This document shows positions 11,849-26,744 of a stretch of DNA of 64,000 bases, piece after piece. The stretch spans positions 36,992,618 through 37,056,617 of the forward strand of contig CM077652.1 of the NCBI GenBank assembly GCA_039707465.1, read 5' to 3'. Origin of the DNA: Rhabdophis nuchalis (taxonomy: Eukaryota > Chordata > Lepidosauria > Squamata > Natricidae). Below the pieces are notes generated by a model, which saw only the letters and a program-made list of their open reading frames with translations, was not told the origin of the DNA and made no database searches. The position numbers and the translations under genes are program-made. Position 1 is the first letter of the stretch; every line of letters begins with the position of its first letter.

Positions 11849-13194
11849 CCCAAAGGTGTATCTGAGAGCTTCAGTAATTAATTTTCGGACTCTCCTAATC
11901 AATACCACCAAGTCCTCAGAGCCTGCAGCTCTGCCCTTTCCGAAGCGAAGGCACTTTTGATCAGTTCACCAACGGCTCTTCATCAGAAACCGCCTCCCAT
12001 CAAGACAGGCCATGATCCCACCACACCACTTCTCTGAGATGGCCCAGGGTGGACCAAGAGGGTTTGCATGGGAGAAGCTCTGGGCACTCTTCCGCTTGGC
12101 CAACGCAGTCGAGGCCTCCATGTGCTGGGGAGGAGCCTTCTCAAGCGAGGGACTCCCCCTGGCCTGCTGGAGACCGTCAACGGCTACAGGCAAAGGCAAG
12201 ATCCCACGTGGGCATGTGCACAAGCACACACACACACACACCAACACACAGAGCTACCAGTTAGAAGGGAACAGGACCTTATTTCAACCCAGGCAGAAAA
12301 TGCAGCATTTGGGATGATAGTCTTGACTTGTGCCCTAGGAGACGAATGGCTATGGGGGGGGGGGGGAGCAAACAAAATCTCCACTGCATAGGTTGCTGCA
12401 TGCTCTGGCTGCCCCCCCCCCCCTTGCATCTGCCTTCTGAAACAGCTGCTCAACTGGCCTCAAGGCAGGACTTGGGAGAAGGTGGCTTAGCTGGGAAAAG
12501 CAAGATAGGCAGGAGAGAAACACGAGTGCAAAGCAGATGTAGGACCTCTTAGCATCCTCCTGGCCTTCTAATCCTGCTTCCTTCTCTGGTGGGATCTTCC
12601 CCCCCAATGGTTGGATCTACCTGCCCAAAGATAGTAGAACATGATGCCTGTTCTTTCTCTCTCCTCCGAAGCCACCCATCACCCATGACTTCCACGCTCC
12701 CTGGTGGATAATCAAAGCCATCCAGAACAAGGAAGGCCTAAGAAGGGCAGGAACGAGGCCGTGCGGACCACAGGGGCCTGTCTCTAATGTGAGAATCCCC
12801 GTCAGATCTGTTCCATTCTCAAGATGTCCCTTTTCTTCTCAAGCCTCCTCAGAATTCAGCTACTCCAACACGATGACCTTTCCAGGTCCTTCAGAATCGC
12901 ATGAAATCCAGCTGTGGAGCATCTTAAATGAACTCAGTTTTGTCCACACATCTCGTGAAGACTTTGGCTGCATTAAGACAGCTCGAGTAATACAATCTGG
13001 ACTCCTCAGCAGAAAAGCGCCCGAGGAAGAAGAGCTCCTGACGGGAAGGCAACCCGATGTTTACTATCCAATTGCAACAGCCTCCTGGCTTCCTTCATCC
13101 TGCAAGTAAAGTGATCCTGGCCAAGGAGGAATCCTATCAAGAAATGAACATCTCCTGTAAGCTCAATCCTGCCTTTATGGTGATCTCAGTGAAG

Positions 13195-13490
13195 GAGTTT
13201 GCCTCCCAGAGTTGTGGGTGCTCCATCACTGGAGATTTTAAGGAGAGACTGGACAGTCATTTGTCCGGAATGATGTAAGGCAGAGCTTCTCAACCCTGGC
13301 TCCTGGAAGATGTGTGGACTTCAGATTCCCAGAATCGATTGGTTGGGGAATTCTGGCTGTTGAAATCTACGCCTCTTAAACTTCCCAAGATTGAGAACCC
13401 CTGGCCTAGCATCTTCTGCTTGAGCAGGGGGTTGGGCTGGAAGACCTCCAAGGTCCCTTCCAGCCCTAGGGCTCTACGTTTCTATGTTTC
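13195..13490 (+). mobile_element. CR1/L3-type LINE 3' end with nested hAT MITE
   Basis: CR1 C-terminal coding remnant (ggagattttaaggagagact) up to 13280, then a MITE at 13281-13403, then the CR1 tail 'gaagacctccaaggtccctt' to about 13490. Confidence 0.75.
13281..13403. mobile_element. hAT MITE, older copy
   Basis: Ends CAGAGCTTCTCAACC and GATTGAGAACCCCTG are inverted, with the diverged 'gtggacttcagattcccaga' interior. No clear 8-bp TSD remains. Confidence 0.7.
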
Positions 13491-14978
13491 CTTCAAAGGA
13501 ACTCAGCAAAACGGCTACAGCACAAACTCAGATGCTATCACCCTAACCCTGTTGGCCTTTCTTTGACCTGTTGCATTCAATCTATCATTGGTGGTGGTGG
13601 GGGGGGGGGGTTTCCCCTGGGGAAATACTGTAGTGGGAAGAAGGTTTATATGCCCAAGAAGACGGTGTCTGAATCCACCAGGACATTCCTGGCACCGAGA
13701 ATTTCCCTTGTGTGAAATTCACCTTCTTTGCACAAAAGAAGCCGCAGGAAACCCCACCATTTTCCCCTTCACATCATATTTTATCTCCCAGCCAAAGGGC
13801 TCTCAGGACTGGCTAACAGGATAAAATATTCACATTACACACAAACAAATCAGAGCAGCGGCCAAAAAAGAAAAGAAAAAAGAACCCCAGCCTCAAAAGA
13901 AGTAAACAAGGTTGCAAATCAGTCCGGCATGTTATTAAAACAAGAGGGAGTTTCGCAATTTCATATTTCAGACACGAACATGATTTCAATTATGGCAGGA
14001 TCCCAGATGGGCCCCTCAGGTTGCCTCCTTTTCTGCATAGAGAAAGTGCTGAGGGCCCACGGGGGAAACGGGGTGGGTGGGTGGGGGTTTGACATGACCA
14101 ATTCACCAGCCCCAAAGCCTTGCCTACATGTGCAAAGAACCCCCCCTCTCTGTTCTGCCTGGACCCCCCCCTCTCTCAAACTGGACCAAAGCCTCCATTT
14201 CTCCTGGAAGGAGCAAGTCCTCCTCCTCCCCCACCTTCTGCCCCCAGATGACTGACAGAAAGACAGAGGAAGCAGTGGGGAGGGGGGGAGTACCTCAAAT
14301 GAGCCTCACGTTAAGGCGGCTTCTTCCGCTTCCCCTTCAGCCTCACCAGCCACCCCCACATCCTGGATGCTGACAGGGGGGCCGTCCACTGATGCTCAGA
14401 GGCCAGGCAGCTGGGGAGGGAGGGAGGGAGGGGAAGGGGCTGCTTTTCCCAGCTTCCTCCCAGCTCTCCGGCACCCGTGGGGTGAAAGTGCTCCCTTCCC
14501 GAAGGGGAGAAGGAGCAGCTCGGCCAGAGGAGGGAGGCCCTCCACGCTCAGCCTGCCAGAGGCCAAATAAAGAGATGCTGAGCCCTTCAACCGCCAGGAA
14601 GACGTAGCCGCTGCTCGTAGGAGACGTGGGCTGCAGGGGGGGGGCTCGCTTGGAGTCTCTTGTGGGCAGCATTCGGGCCGACAAAATCCCCCCCACCCGG
14701 AGAAACCCCCCCTCACCACAGGATCCCATTGGACTAGCAGCCCAGTTGGCCCAGAGAAGCCCCAGGTGGCAGAGACACACCAAGTCAGCCGCAACCAAAG
14801 CTCGGCATGTGGCAGGATGCAGGCCTCCCTCCTGAAAGCCCCCCTGTACTTTCACAACAAGGCAGCCTTTATGGCTAGGCCACGTCCAGAGGACGGAGCC
14901 CTGCATGCCGACAGGTTCTCATCCCTCCGCGGGATTCGCACACAAGACAAAAAGATACATCTGGAGCCTGTAACTCAC

Positions 14979-15010
14979 CCTGACACTGGAAGCCTTGCTT
15001 TCCAAATCCC
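14979..15010 (-). CDS. PRKCB: PRKCB exon 2 (32-nt microexon)
   Basis: On the minus strand an acceptor (tccttcgcag, preceded by a pyrimidine tract and a ttctaac branch-like site about 30 nt upstream) leads into 32 nt, closed by the donor gtgagt. Spliced to exon 1 with its two-base overhang, it completes Trp69 and adds GFGKQGFQCQ (residues 70-79). The last base is the first of the next codon. This is the invariant conventional-PKC segment of the C1A diacylglycerol/phorbol-binding finger and supplies the third zinc cysteine (Cys78). A 32-nt exon at this point is also the known arrangement in mammalian PKC alpha and beta. The exon is too short to appear as an independent open frame and was placed by splice sites and protein match. 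Confidence 0.95.
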
Positions 15011-17275
<2,265 letters not shown>

Positions 17276-17689
17276 TCAGGACCCAGAGTCCAGGTATGGT
17301 GTGAATGCAGCCAGGAGTGCAGAATAAGGGCCGGTCAGAGCCCCACTCTGGAACCCAAGGAGAGGGTGGAGGGGGCCAGAAAGCCAAGGTGGCAGCCACA
17401 AGATGGCAATGCAATGATCCCCTGGGTTTGACGTGCATCGCACATAACTGGGTTTCTTCATCCGGTGGAGCCTGGGAAGCAGGGGCCACAGGGCCCCTCT
17501 CTTGAAGGGGGCCCCCCAGAAACCTCTGCCAGACACCCACTAAAGGGAAACCAGGGTAGCTGTTCACAGGGCCCCTGAAGCTCTTCCCAGGCTCATGACA
17601 GCCAGATCAGCCCTGGAAGCGTTTCTCAAGCAGGGCTGGACTCTCCAGCCCATAAATCACAGCCTCTGAAGGTCCATTTACGTATTTGG

Positions 17690-18475
17690 CAGAAGCTATG
17701 TAACAATAAAATCTAAACGATTAGGCAAGACCAGCTTGCTGAAAAAAGTATGTTTTGAGTGAACGGCAAAAGAGGGGAAGGTCCGTGATAGTGCGAAGTT
17801 CGGGGGGGTAGGTCGTTCCAGAGGGCCGGCCCTGCCACAGAGAAGGCCCTACCCCTGGGCACCACTAGCCAGCATTGACCGGCGGTTGGCACCCTCAACA
17901 GGCCCTCTCTGTGGGAGCGTAGCGGACGCAGGGAGGTATGTGGCAGGAGACGGTCCCGCAAGTAACTAGGCCCCGAGCCATGGAGCGATTTGAAGATAGT
18001 AACAAGCACCTTGAAGCGCACCCGGAAGGCCACCGGTAGCCAATGCAGCTCGCGCAGGAGAGGTGTTACATGGGAGTAACGAGAAGCTCCCAGAATCCCC
18101 TGCGCGGCCGCATTCTGAACCAACTGGAGCCTCCAGATGCACCTCAAGGGGAGCCCCATGTAGAGAGCATTACAATAGTCCAAGCGAGACGTCACAAGTG
18201 CTTGAGTGACAGTGCGGAGGGCGTCTCAGTCAAGAAAGGGACGCAACTGGCGTACCAGGCGTACCTGGTAAAATGCCCCCCTGGCCACGGCCGCCACATG
18301 GTCGTCCAGGGACAGCCGCGAATCCAGGAGGACGCCTAAGTTGCGAGCCCTTTCCACGGGGGCCAATGATTCGCCCCCGGTAACCAACAATGGAATGAGC
18401 TGGCTATGCCGAGACGCCGGAAACCACAGCCACTCGGTCTTGGACGGGTTGAGCCGAAGTTTGTTACTTTGCTTT
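17690..18475 (-). pseudogene. L2-type LINE reverse transcriptase C-terminal remnant
   Basis: The minus strand encodes the L2 ORF2 region after the catalytic motifs: a degraded ARNLGVLLDSRLS-type start near 18350, then TSRLDYCNALYMGLPLRC, LQLVQNAAA, HVTPLLRELHWLPV and GRAFSVAGPALWNDLPP. The upstream part has an in-frame stop, and a G7 run near 17803 shifts the frame near the end. The copy stops just before the (TC)n satellite. Confidence 0.88.
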
Positions 18476-18612
18476 GCTTTCTCCCCTCCCTTGCTAAGGC
18501 CTCCGAAGGGGCTGAGCCCACCAGTCAGCGGACAATGTCTTCCTCAGGCCCAGAGGCTGAGCTGCTGTCCCCAATCCTGCGGTCAGAGTTGGGCCCTGAG
18601 CTCAACGTTGCA

Positions 18613-18615
<3 letters not shown>

Positions 18616-18680
<65 letters not shown>

Positions 18681-19558
18681 CCTCTCTCTCTGCCCTCTCT
18701 GCTCTCCCTCCCCTCTTTCTGTCTCCTTCTCTTCCTCTCCCCTTTTCTCTGTGTCTCCCTCCCTCTCCTCCCTCCCTCTCCCTCTCTCTTTCCCTCTCTC
18801 TTTCCCTCTCCCCCTTTCTCTTTGTCTCCCTCTCCTCTCTCCCTCCCTCTCTTCCCTCTCCCCTCTCCCTCTCTCTTCTCTCCCTCCCTCTCCTCCTCCC
18901 TCTCCCTCTCTCTCTCCCTCTCTCTTCCTCTCCCCTTTTCTCTGTGTCTCCCTCTCCTCCCTCCCTCTCCTCTCCCTTTCTCCTTCCCTCTCTCTTTCTC
19001 TCCCCTTTTCTCTTTGTCTCCCTTTCCTCTCTCCATCCCTCTCTTCCCTCTCCCCTCTCCCTCTCCTCTCCCTCCCTCTCCTCCCTCCCTCTCCCTCTTT
19101 CCCTCTCCCCCTTTCTCTTTGTCTCCCTCTCCTCTCTCCCTCCCTCTCTTCCCTCTCCCCTCTCCCTCTCTCTTCTCTCCCTCCCTCTCCTCCTCCCTCT
19201 CCCTCTCTCTCTCCCTCTCTCTTCCTCTCCCCTTTTCTCTGTGTCTCCCTCTCCTCCCTCCCTCTCCTCTCCCTTTCTCCTTCCCTCTCTCTTTCTCTCC
19301 CCTTTTCTCTTTCTCTCCCTTTCCTCCCTCCCTCTCTTCCCTCTCCCCTCTCCCTCTCCTCTCCCTCCCTCTCCTCCCTCCCTCTCCCTCTTTCCCTCTC
19401 TCTTTCCCTCTCCCCCTTTCTCTTTGTCTCCCTCTCCTCTCTCCCTCCCTCTCTTCCCTCTCCCCTCTCCCTCTCTCTTCTCTCTCTCCCCCTCTCTTCC
19501 TCTCCCCTTTTCTCTGTGTCTCCCTCTCCTCCCTCTCTCCCCTCTCCCCCCCCCCCCG
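18616..19558. repeat. Pyrimidine-rich satellite with higher-order repeats
   Basis: It starts as about 30 TC units, then becomes a CCT/CTCT mosaic without stop codons in several frames. A block with 'ccttttctctgtgtctcc' recurs at 18748, 18941, 19238 and 19513 (position of tctgtgtctc); the 18941 and 19238 copies lie in near-identical 297-bp units. It ends in a C11 run. Confidence 0.93.
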
Positions 19559-19859
19559 TCTCCTTAGCTTCCAAATAACACATTGTTGAAAAATATATTT
19601 CTATAGTGCAAAATGCCTTCCAAATATAAGTTTGGATATTTTTCATTGTTGAAGAGTGAGGGCCATGGCGGAACAGAAAAGCTCTGCCAGTCAGGGGCAC
19701 CTGAGGTCCATCCGAGAGCCCTGGGGGGGGAAGTAGGCTGAGAAACTCGTCTTGGCTTCCTTCCAAAATGGAGTGCCAGCTTCCTTCCTCCCTCTCCCCC
19801 TCCTCTGGTGCCCTTGCAAATGGCTCCCCTCTGCCTCTTCACCTGTGAAACGGGCACCC

Positions 19860-20160
19860 GTGTGGCTTCCTTACCAATACAGATCCTGATAAACTTTGTG
19901 GATTAAAAATAAATAGAGTGGAAATTAATATAAATGATAACCGGTGGCAGTCATTAGTGCTTCCACAACGGGCGTGCCAGTTCAATTTGTCTAACGGAGG
20001 CGGCATCTGGACGGGCGTGCGATAATGAGGGAATCATTTCACCAGCAAATCTCCCCTGTTGCCACGGGATGGTGCGTGAGTGAACCATCCAAGTGGGCAA
20101 TGAATCTCTCCTGGCTCTTCCACTCACACATCTGGCCAGGAATCAAACATCTGGACTTCG
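19860..20160. other. Single-copy block, candidate conserved non-coding element
   Basis: No repeat family is recognised. The block has AT-rich homeodomain-like cores (attaaaaataaatag, aaattaatataaatgat) next to CpG-containing DNA, about 3.1-3.4 kb upstream of the PRKCB ATG. Enhancer function is only a guess. Confidence 0.25.
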
Positions 20161-20665
20161 CAGGAGGCAGAGGTCTTGCTGAGGCTTTGCTGTGGCGTAA
20201 ACTGAGCCTCCGTCTTCAGAGACAAGAGGCCTGGATTTTGAGGGGGTGCATGGAGGGAAGGCCGTGGGGTTCCCAGGGATTTATGGATGATCTTGGTAAC
20301 CCTGGAAGGAAACATTACAGGCGCAACTAGTGCAGCTCTCCTTAACTTAATGGCAACGACACACCGGAAAAGGTGAAGGGGCTCCGCTTTTGCTCCTCTT
20401 TGCCAACCAATCAAAGGGAGGGAGGGAGATGTCCTTTGAAAAATCCCAAATTCTGCAAAAAGCAAATGGGGCCTCCTGAGATGATTCAGGGCTGAGGTTT
20501 TACAAGCCAGTGACTCTATTCTCCTCCACAGCTATTTTGTCCCAGATTTTGACAGGTTTTAATAGACTTTGGATCAAGAACACCTTGACCAGGTGGAACA
20601 GGCCAGCCTCCACCCCTTTTTACAGGTGACCCATCTGGACTACTTTGGGAGGCCTCCCTGCAGAC

Positions 20666-20861
20666 CAGCGGTTCTCAACCTGTGGGTTGCAACCCCTTTG
20701 GGGGTCAAACGGCCCTTTCACAGGGGTCGCCTAAAACCGTCGGAAAACACGTATTTTCGATGGTCTTAGGAACCGAGACACCAATTTTATGGTTGGGGGG
20801 TCACCACAACACGAGGAATTGTATTAAAGGGTTGCGGCATTGGGAAGGTTGAGAACCACTG
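20666..20861. mobile_element. SPIN-type non-autonomous hAT transposon
   Basis: Starts CAGCGGTTCTCAACC and ends GGTTGAGAACCACTG; the inside has 'caaacggccctttcac', 'gtcgcctaaaaccgtcgg' and 'gaaccgagacacc', as I recall for SPIN elements, a hAT (Buster group) family known for horizontal transfer among tetrapods. Length is 196 bp. Flanks are ctgcagac (20658-20665) and ctgtagac (20862-20869), an 8-bp TSD with one change. Confidence 0.85.
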
Positions 20862-21769
20862 CTGTAGACAGTCCTGAAGCCAGCCAAGGTGAAGGAGGGA
20901 TAGGTAGGGAACGTTGACTGGCACCTTTTAATTGGGATCCCAAAACTGGGTACAACATCAGGTGGGGGGGTGACGGGTGCTCAGAGCAGCAAAGACACCT
21001 AGGAAACTCTCTGCTGCCATCCCATGTCCGCCCAGAGTTTTGCAGCTCAGATCTAACCATCTTCCTTCTTTGCCTGAAGTTTGAAACGTTCCGGTTAGAA
21101 CTTTCCTAATCAGGTAGTTGATTTCCCGCTGGAAACCAAGAAGGTTTTTTTTTTTAAAGAATTGAGATTATCAAAGCACTCTGCCAGAAGATAGAAGGCT
21201 GGGATTGCAGTCATCCTACAGCATTATCCCAGAAAAGCATACTCATAGACGCAAGAATTTGACAGCTCAACTTTCCGAGTGGGTGTAAGGTACAGTTTGA
21301 GCCTGCAAGATACTCTCTTCCCCCCCCCCCCCCATTGATCCATGAAACAAAGCAGAGCCAGCAGGAGGGGGAAGCGGACCCAGAAGGTTCCTTAAAGGAG
21401 CAAACGTGGCTGCTTTGGTTGAACAAGGGCTCTCGTTCTAGGAAGTGTAAACATTTTCAATGAGTTTTAAATCCACCCTTCTAGCAAATCCACCCTGCCA
21501 GCCGAGAACAAAAGCATTTTGAGCAGGGAATGCTGGATTTTCAGTAAGAAGAGCAAAGGCCCGTTTGAATGTTTAATCCTCGGGCTGCGAGCTGAGCCGT
21601 TGTGTGTAGGTCGCACCCCGTGTTGCCTATGGCTTGTTCCCCTTTCTTTGCAGCCTGTTTCCCTGCTCTGCCCCCAGCTGTTTCGTCAGGGAATTTGTGG
21701 ACCGATGGCAGCTTAGGAATTCCCAGATAAAATCCACTTCCACCTTGACTTTCTGGAGTTTCAAAGAAG

Positions 21770-22400
21770 CCACCCATCAGCCTGGGATGAGGTCTCACCA
21801 AGACCGGCAGGAGCTGAAGGTACTCTGACGCCTTGGACACCCTTTGCAAGGTCAAAAGAGACACAGGGGAACTCTCTTCCTGGGGCAACCTTGCTGGCCA
21901 GGGTGTTTGGGGTGGGTGATGGAGACCCCTTGAGGAGCAGGTCTGCAGCTTGGAGCCTCCTGGATAAATGGCCACTGCAGGAGCCCAGCTTCTGGGATGT
22001 CCCGAGAGACCATTTGGAAACTGAGGTTGCTACAGAATGCAGCAGCCTGATGCAACCGTCTGGAAGGAGGACTCGCTGGTGTTGGGGAGGGGGGTGTTTG
22101 CTGTCCATAAGATTCCAGGCTCAATTGGAGGTGCTTCTTTTCCCCTAGAAGGCCTTATGAGGCTTGGCCACTGTGTCCTTGCAAGGGTCTCTACTGGCCA
22201 GCTCGAGGGTCAGTTTCTCAGTAGGAGCCCCCCGTGGGACAGAGCCCTTTGCTGCCTCCACCCCAGGGAAGGGAAGCCCCCAGCTCACTAAATGCTACTT
22301 GGTTTTATGCTGTGATTTTTGTACTATTATTTTGCTGGTGTTATGAAACAGCCTTGAGTTGCAAGACGTTAGGGTGGTATAGAGATCTGGCCATGAGGAA
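21770..22400 (+). mobile_element. Degenerate L2-like LINE 3' end
   Basis: Weak coding remnants in several frames (LLQNAAA-like near 22030-22070, then a WLPV-like region) and a 3' end 'gccttgagttgcaagacg...gtggtatagag' near 22350. Old copy with many frame breaks. Confidence 0.5.
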
Positions 22401-23034
22401 GACCGAGGAATGGGAGGCCTGAGGTAAGAAGAGAAAGAAAAGGACACGTAGCCCAAGCTGAGGTACAGCTCTCCACGCCTCCCTATCCTTGCAAGCAGTC
22501 CTTGCTTCCGGCATGCCCTGCAGGCAATGGCATCCGTGGCCTTTTGTTCTTTAGACCCCTCGCCTCTCCTTCTGAGGGACTCCTCCGCTCCATCCAGGGA
22601 TCCCTTTCTTGGGCTCCCTTGTTCACAACCGTTCGTTTCGTCCTTCAGAGGTTGGTTTTGCCATCCCCTCCATGCATCTTTAAGACGACGAATTCCTCTC
22701 AAAACGCTCCCTCTTTTATGCTTGGCTCTCTCTTCTCCTCCTCCGCCTCTCCTCTCTTCCTCCCACTTGCATATCTGCAGTCTCCCATCGCCACCGTGCT
22801 CAACCAGTTGCTTCTCCTGAGTGCCCAGTTCTCACGACCAGCGAGAGGAAAGTTCCCATCTTTGTGCCTTTTTGGGCTTCGTTAGGTCAGCCGTGTTTCT
22901 ACCAGCACTTGAAAAACTTAGATCCTCTCCATCCCTCTCCCATCTGTGGGAAGCACCCTTCCCCTTAGAAGTATGAAGTATTTTGAGAAATATGTAAAAA
23001 GGCAGGACAAAATATTTCCCCTAAAAGAGAAATA

Positions 23035-23620
23035 AAAAACCTTAAGGGAGACAGAAACTCAGAGCTTCAGCTCCCTGCCTCCAGCAGATGTTTTCTGCCC
23101 ATTAAGGAAGACTGGGCCAGCCCATCTCCAGAGCAAAAGACCTTCAGCTCCAGGGGGACGGAATGAAGACGTGAACCTTCAGGGCATAATAGGATTAACC
23201 GACTCCCATCTAGCAGAAGACGTAGGGCTCGCTTCATTGCACCATCTCCTAAGGACATGGCATCACCCTCAGAAACTTCAACCAAACCTAGCTCAGACAA
23301 ACACCTAGGATTTGTACTTTGCCTACAGAGCCATCTATGACCCCTACATAACCCCTACATGGCCCCATGGGAGCCTGACAAGAGCCAATAGAATACCTGT
23401 TCTTGCACAGGAACAGGAAGCTCAAGTGCAAAGCCCAAGAGAAGGTATAAAAACCCCTCGCTCTCAACTCCACGGGGTCAGCTGCCCAGAGCCACAAACC
23501 CATGTGGTTCTGCTTCATCGTTAAACCATCTTTCCAAGCAGCCTCCATGTTTCTAATATCTTTCTCCCAGCTTGGAACTGAACCAGATGAATATTTTTTC
23601 CAAAACATCCTTGGTCAACG
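23035..23620 (-). repeat. LTR-like dispersed repeat, copy 1
   Basis: On the minus strand it reads 'ggttcagttccaagctggg', then 'ggaggctgcttggaaag', a TATA-like 'tttttatacc', 'cctgttcctgtgcaag' and 'cccatggggccatg', ending near 'ggggaaatattttgtcctgcc'. The same order is found on the plus strand at 28580-30095. A TATA-like box in the middle and an absence of coding favour an LTR, but no paired LTR or internal region was seen. Confidence 0.6.
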
Positions 23621-25149
23621 TCCTACCAAGTACAGAAATGCAGAGGGTGGATGGCCAATGGTCAACAGCAACCCTTACTTGAAATGTTTTTGGGCAATAT
23701 TTCAGAAGGTCAACTGCTCCGGTTGGGTTAATACCTAGAAGGGAGTGTCAGTTGGAGAACTCCAAGGGTTGGGCCAGACCAGGACTTCAAACAGAGTAGA
23801 AGGAGGCCGCTTTCAACCATTGACCTGACAAATCAATGAATGTGTCCAGGGCATCACCAAGAGTCATCCTTGATTCAAGGGACACTTCACTGTTATATAA
23901 AACCAAGAGAAGGATTGTGAGAACTGCCACCTCATTCCTGCGCTTTGCATTCCCTCGATGCCAGTGTGCCATGAATTCTGGGGGAAGGGAGCTGGATGGG
24001 AGGAGGGACAGTTCACTGCTCACCATATCTTTCTGGAGACACAACTTCAAGGTCAGACAGCTGGGAACGGCATGCAGCTGCACACCAGCGAGCCCCCAGC
24101 TGAAGAGACCATTCCCAAATCCAATCCATTTGAACATTATTGGACAATGGGAGACTAGCAACGGGGAGTGACTTAGGGGTGGGGGAGTTAAACGTGGAGA
24201 TTTTGGCATGCAAATTTCAGTTCTCACTTACCTCTACTGTATTTCGCTTGACCTTTAGTAAACTATACCATTTTCATCAAATGGAGTCGAGGATTGTTGT
24301 AAAAGGTTCGAGATTAGATTAGGAAGGGCTGGCAAAGATTTTGGTTCAAAACTGCACCCAATCAGAAAACTGGATTCACAGACAGTTGGGGCAACTGGGC
24401 CCACAGCTGCCCTGCGCTGGGTCGTTCCAAAAGAGGAGTTTCCTAGGTCTTCCTCCCGTCTGCAGCTGCAAAAATCAGGGATGTCTCTTAAACATGTTCT
24501 TAAAAAGCAGATTGCTCTGCGTACCTGCAACAGGCCTACTTTTGGAAAACTGCCACCGTGACAAGCCTTCACTGAGAAGCCAAAGTGATGCAGCACAACC
24601 TAACAATTGCATGGATGCACACCTGCTCCGTGCTCTACCAGATGCCAGGATTTCAGTGGAACATGAAAGTTCTGCACACTTTTTGCATATTAAGAAAAGT
24701 TTTCAAAAAGTAGGAAGAGCTGGACCAGGCAGATAGATTCATTTCCAAGGAGGTAAGATGGACCACCGAGCTGAAAAGAGAATATACGCAGAGACTATTT
24801 CAGGAGATTCGATTATGTTGATCCATCAGCCAGAGTGAATCAGGCAATTTGGTCACTGGATAAGAGAAGCTCTTTTCCAAATGGGAACACAGCCATTTTT
24901 CATTTTTCTCCAACTTCAATTTCTTTCTTTGCCTCTGTGACTCATTTGCTTTTACTTTTCTTGCTCAAACCAGAGCATGGTTGTTTTGAATGAAGGATAA
25001 ACTCATATCCACAGGCTGATTAACCTAGTTTTCAAATTAAACTATTTTCTGGATTTGCACAAAGCATCCAACCGTAAACTAACCGAATGGGTTCAGTTTG
25101 CATGACGTGCTAAGCCCGACACTTCAAACCAGCTACCTTTCCAGTGGAG

Positions 25150-25780
25150 CTGAACAAGAACGCCCAGCATCTCAGACAGCAAGAAACAAAATGAAATCCA
25201 ATGGTGAAAAAAGGAAGGTTCTACGTTTAGGCAAGAAAAACGAAATGCACAGGGACAGTATAGGTGGTACCTGGCTCAATAGTAGCAAATGTGAAAGGGA
25301 TCTTGGAGTCCTAGTGGACAACCATTGAAATAGGAGCCAGCCGTGTGCAGCAGCTGCCAAAAAAGCCAACACAGTTCTAGGCTGCATCAACAGAGGGATA
25401 GAATCTAGATCACGTGAAGTGTTAATACCACTTTATAATGCCTTTGCTAAGGCCACACTTGGAATATGGCATTCAGTTTTGGTCACCACGATGTAAAAAA
25501 GATGTGGGGACTCTAGAAAGAGTGCAGAGGGGAGCAAGAAAGAGGATCAGGGGGACTGGAGGGTAAAACATATGAGGAACGGTTGCAGGAACTGGGTAGG
25601 TCTAGTTTAATGAAAAGAAGGACCAGGGGAGACATGATAGCAGTCTTCCAATATCTTAGGGGTTGCCGCAAAGAAGAGGGAATCAAACTATTCTCCAAAG
25701 CACCAGAAGGACTAGAAGCAATGGGTGGAAACTAATCCAGGAGGGAAGCAACATAGAACTGAGGAGGAATATTCCGAGAG
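25150..25780 (+). pseudogene. CR1/L3-type LINE ORF2 C-terminal remnant
   Basis: Encodes NGEKRKVLRLGKKNEMHRDS, SKCERDLGVLVDNH, then after a stop further C-terminal CR1 sequence ([34 protein letters not shown]) in other frames. Several frame breaks; the 3' UTR is missing. Confidence 0.85.
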
Positions 25781-26139
25781 CAGAATATTCAGTGCTGCCC
25801 TGCTTGCCAGCCGAAGACCAGCCTGGCCCAGAGGGTCATTTGGGATTGCAGCCTCAGGCCTTCTGCAGCTGCAGCCATCACAGTAGTTGGGCTCTGAATG
25901 GGCAGATGATGTTCAGCTCTGGAGCTACAGAAGGGGAGGGGGGCAAGATGTGGGGAGATCAGCCCACTTGCAGCCTTCCTGTCAAGGGCAAGCAAGGAGT
26001 GTTAACAGCAAGGCAAGAAGGAGAAAGTATTGATCCATCTGGCTGGGCTTTCTGCCTCGGAAAAGAGCTTCTCTCCGACTTTTCAGAAGGAATCAGGCAA
26101 GGATGAATAATGAGGCCCAGGGTAAAGGTACACCCAAGG

Positions 26140-26262
26140 GTGGGTGGGTGGAAGGGAGGGGGGGAGGGAGGGAGGGAAGGAAGGATGGAGGGAAGGAGAG
26201 AGGGGGGAGGGAAGGAAGGAGGGAGGGAGGGAAGGAAAGAAGGATGGAAGGAAGGAAGGAAG
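26140..26262. repeat. (GGGA/GGAA)n simple repeat
   Basis: Purine tetranucleotide tract with GGGTGGGT at the start, and GGGA, GGAA and GGAT variants. Confidence 0.93.
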
Positions 26263-26744
26263 GGCACAACCATTTGCCAGGATTTTCTGGAGCGTGTATT
26301 TTAGAGATTCAGCAGCAGAAAGACAGTTGGTCTTCCCTTGTCTGCTGTTTCATCCCTGAGTAAAGATGGACTCGCAGTTCCTCCTCTTAAGACAGACAGA
26401 GCAAGAGAGCAGGTAGCCCTCATGGCCATAGCTAAGGGAGAGGGGAAGGGAGTGGATGTTGCCCCCCAGCAATGAAGAAACGGGCCAGTTCCTGGGCTGA
26501 GCCCACAGCCAAAGGGGAAGGCAGGCGGCAGACTCTTGGGCTGGCCTCAAGGCTGCCAAAGGAGTCCACGGCAGGCCCCTCTCCCCACCGGAGCCTTGTG
26601 GGGGGGGGGGGGGTTGCCTGTCAGTCTGCCAGAGAAAAGCCGAAGGGGTTGTGGACTTGCACATTTGCAGGTGCCAAATTCAATTCCACTCAAAATCACC
26701 TGGAGAGAAAAACAAGCCGCCGTCAAGGAACGCCTGGCCGTATT

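Noticed and set aside
14343..14906. 187-codon minus-strand frame just after exon 2
   Set aside because: Intronic, no homology recognised, Pro/Gly/Ser-rich; no splice sites in the right phase link it to PRKCB.
18341..19578. Serine/leucine- and Arg/Glu/Gly-rich frames of about 400 codons on both strands
   Set aside because: They are translations of the (TC)n satellite, open in several frames at once.
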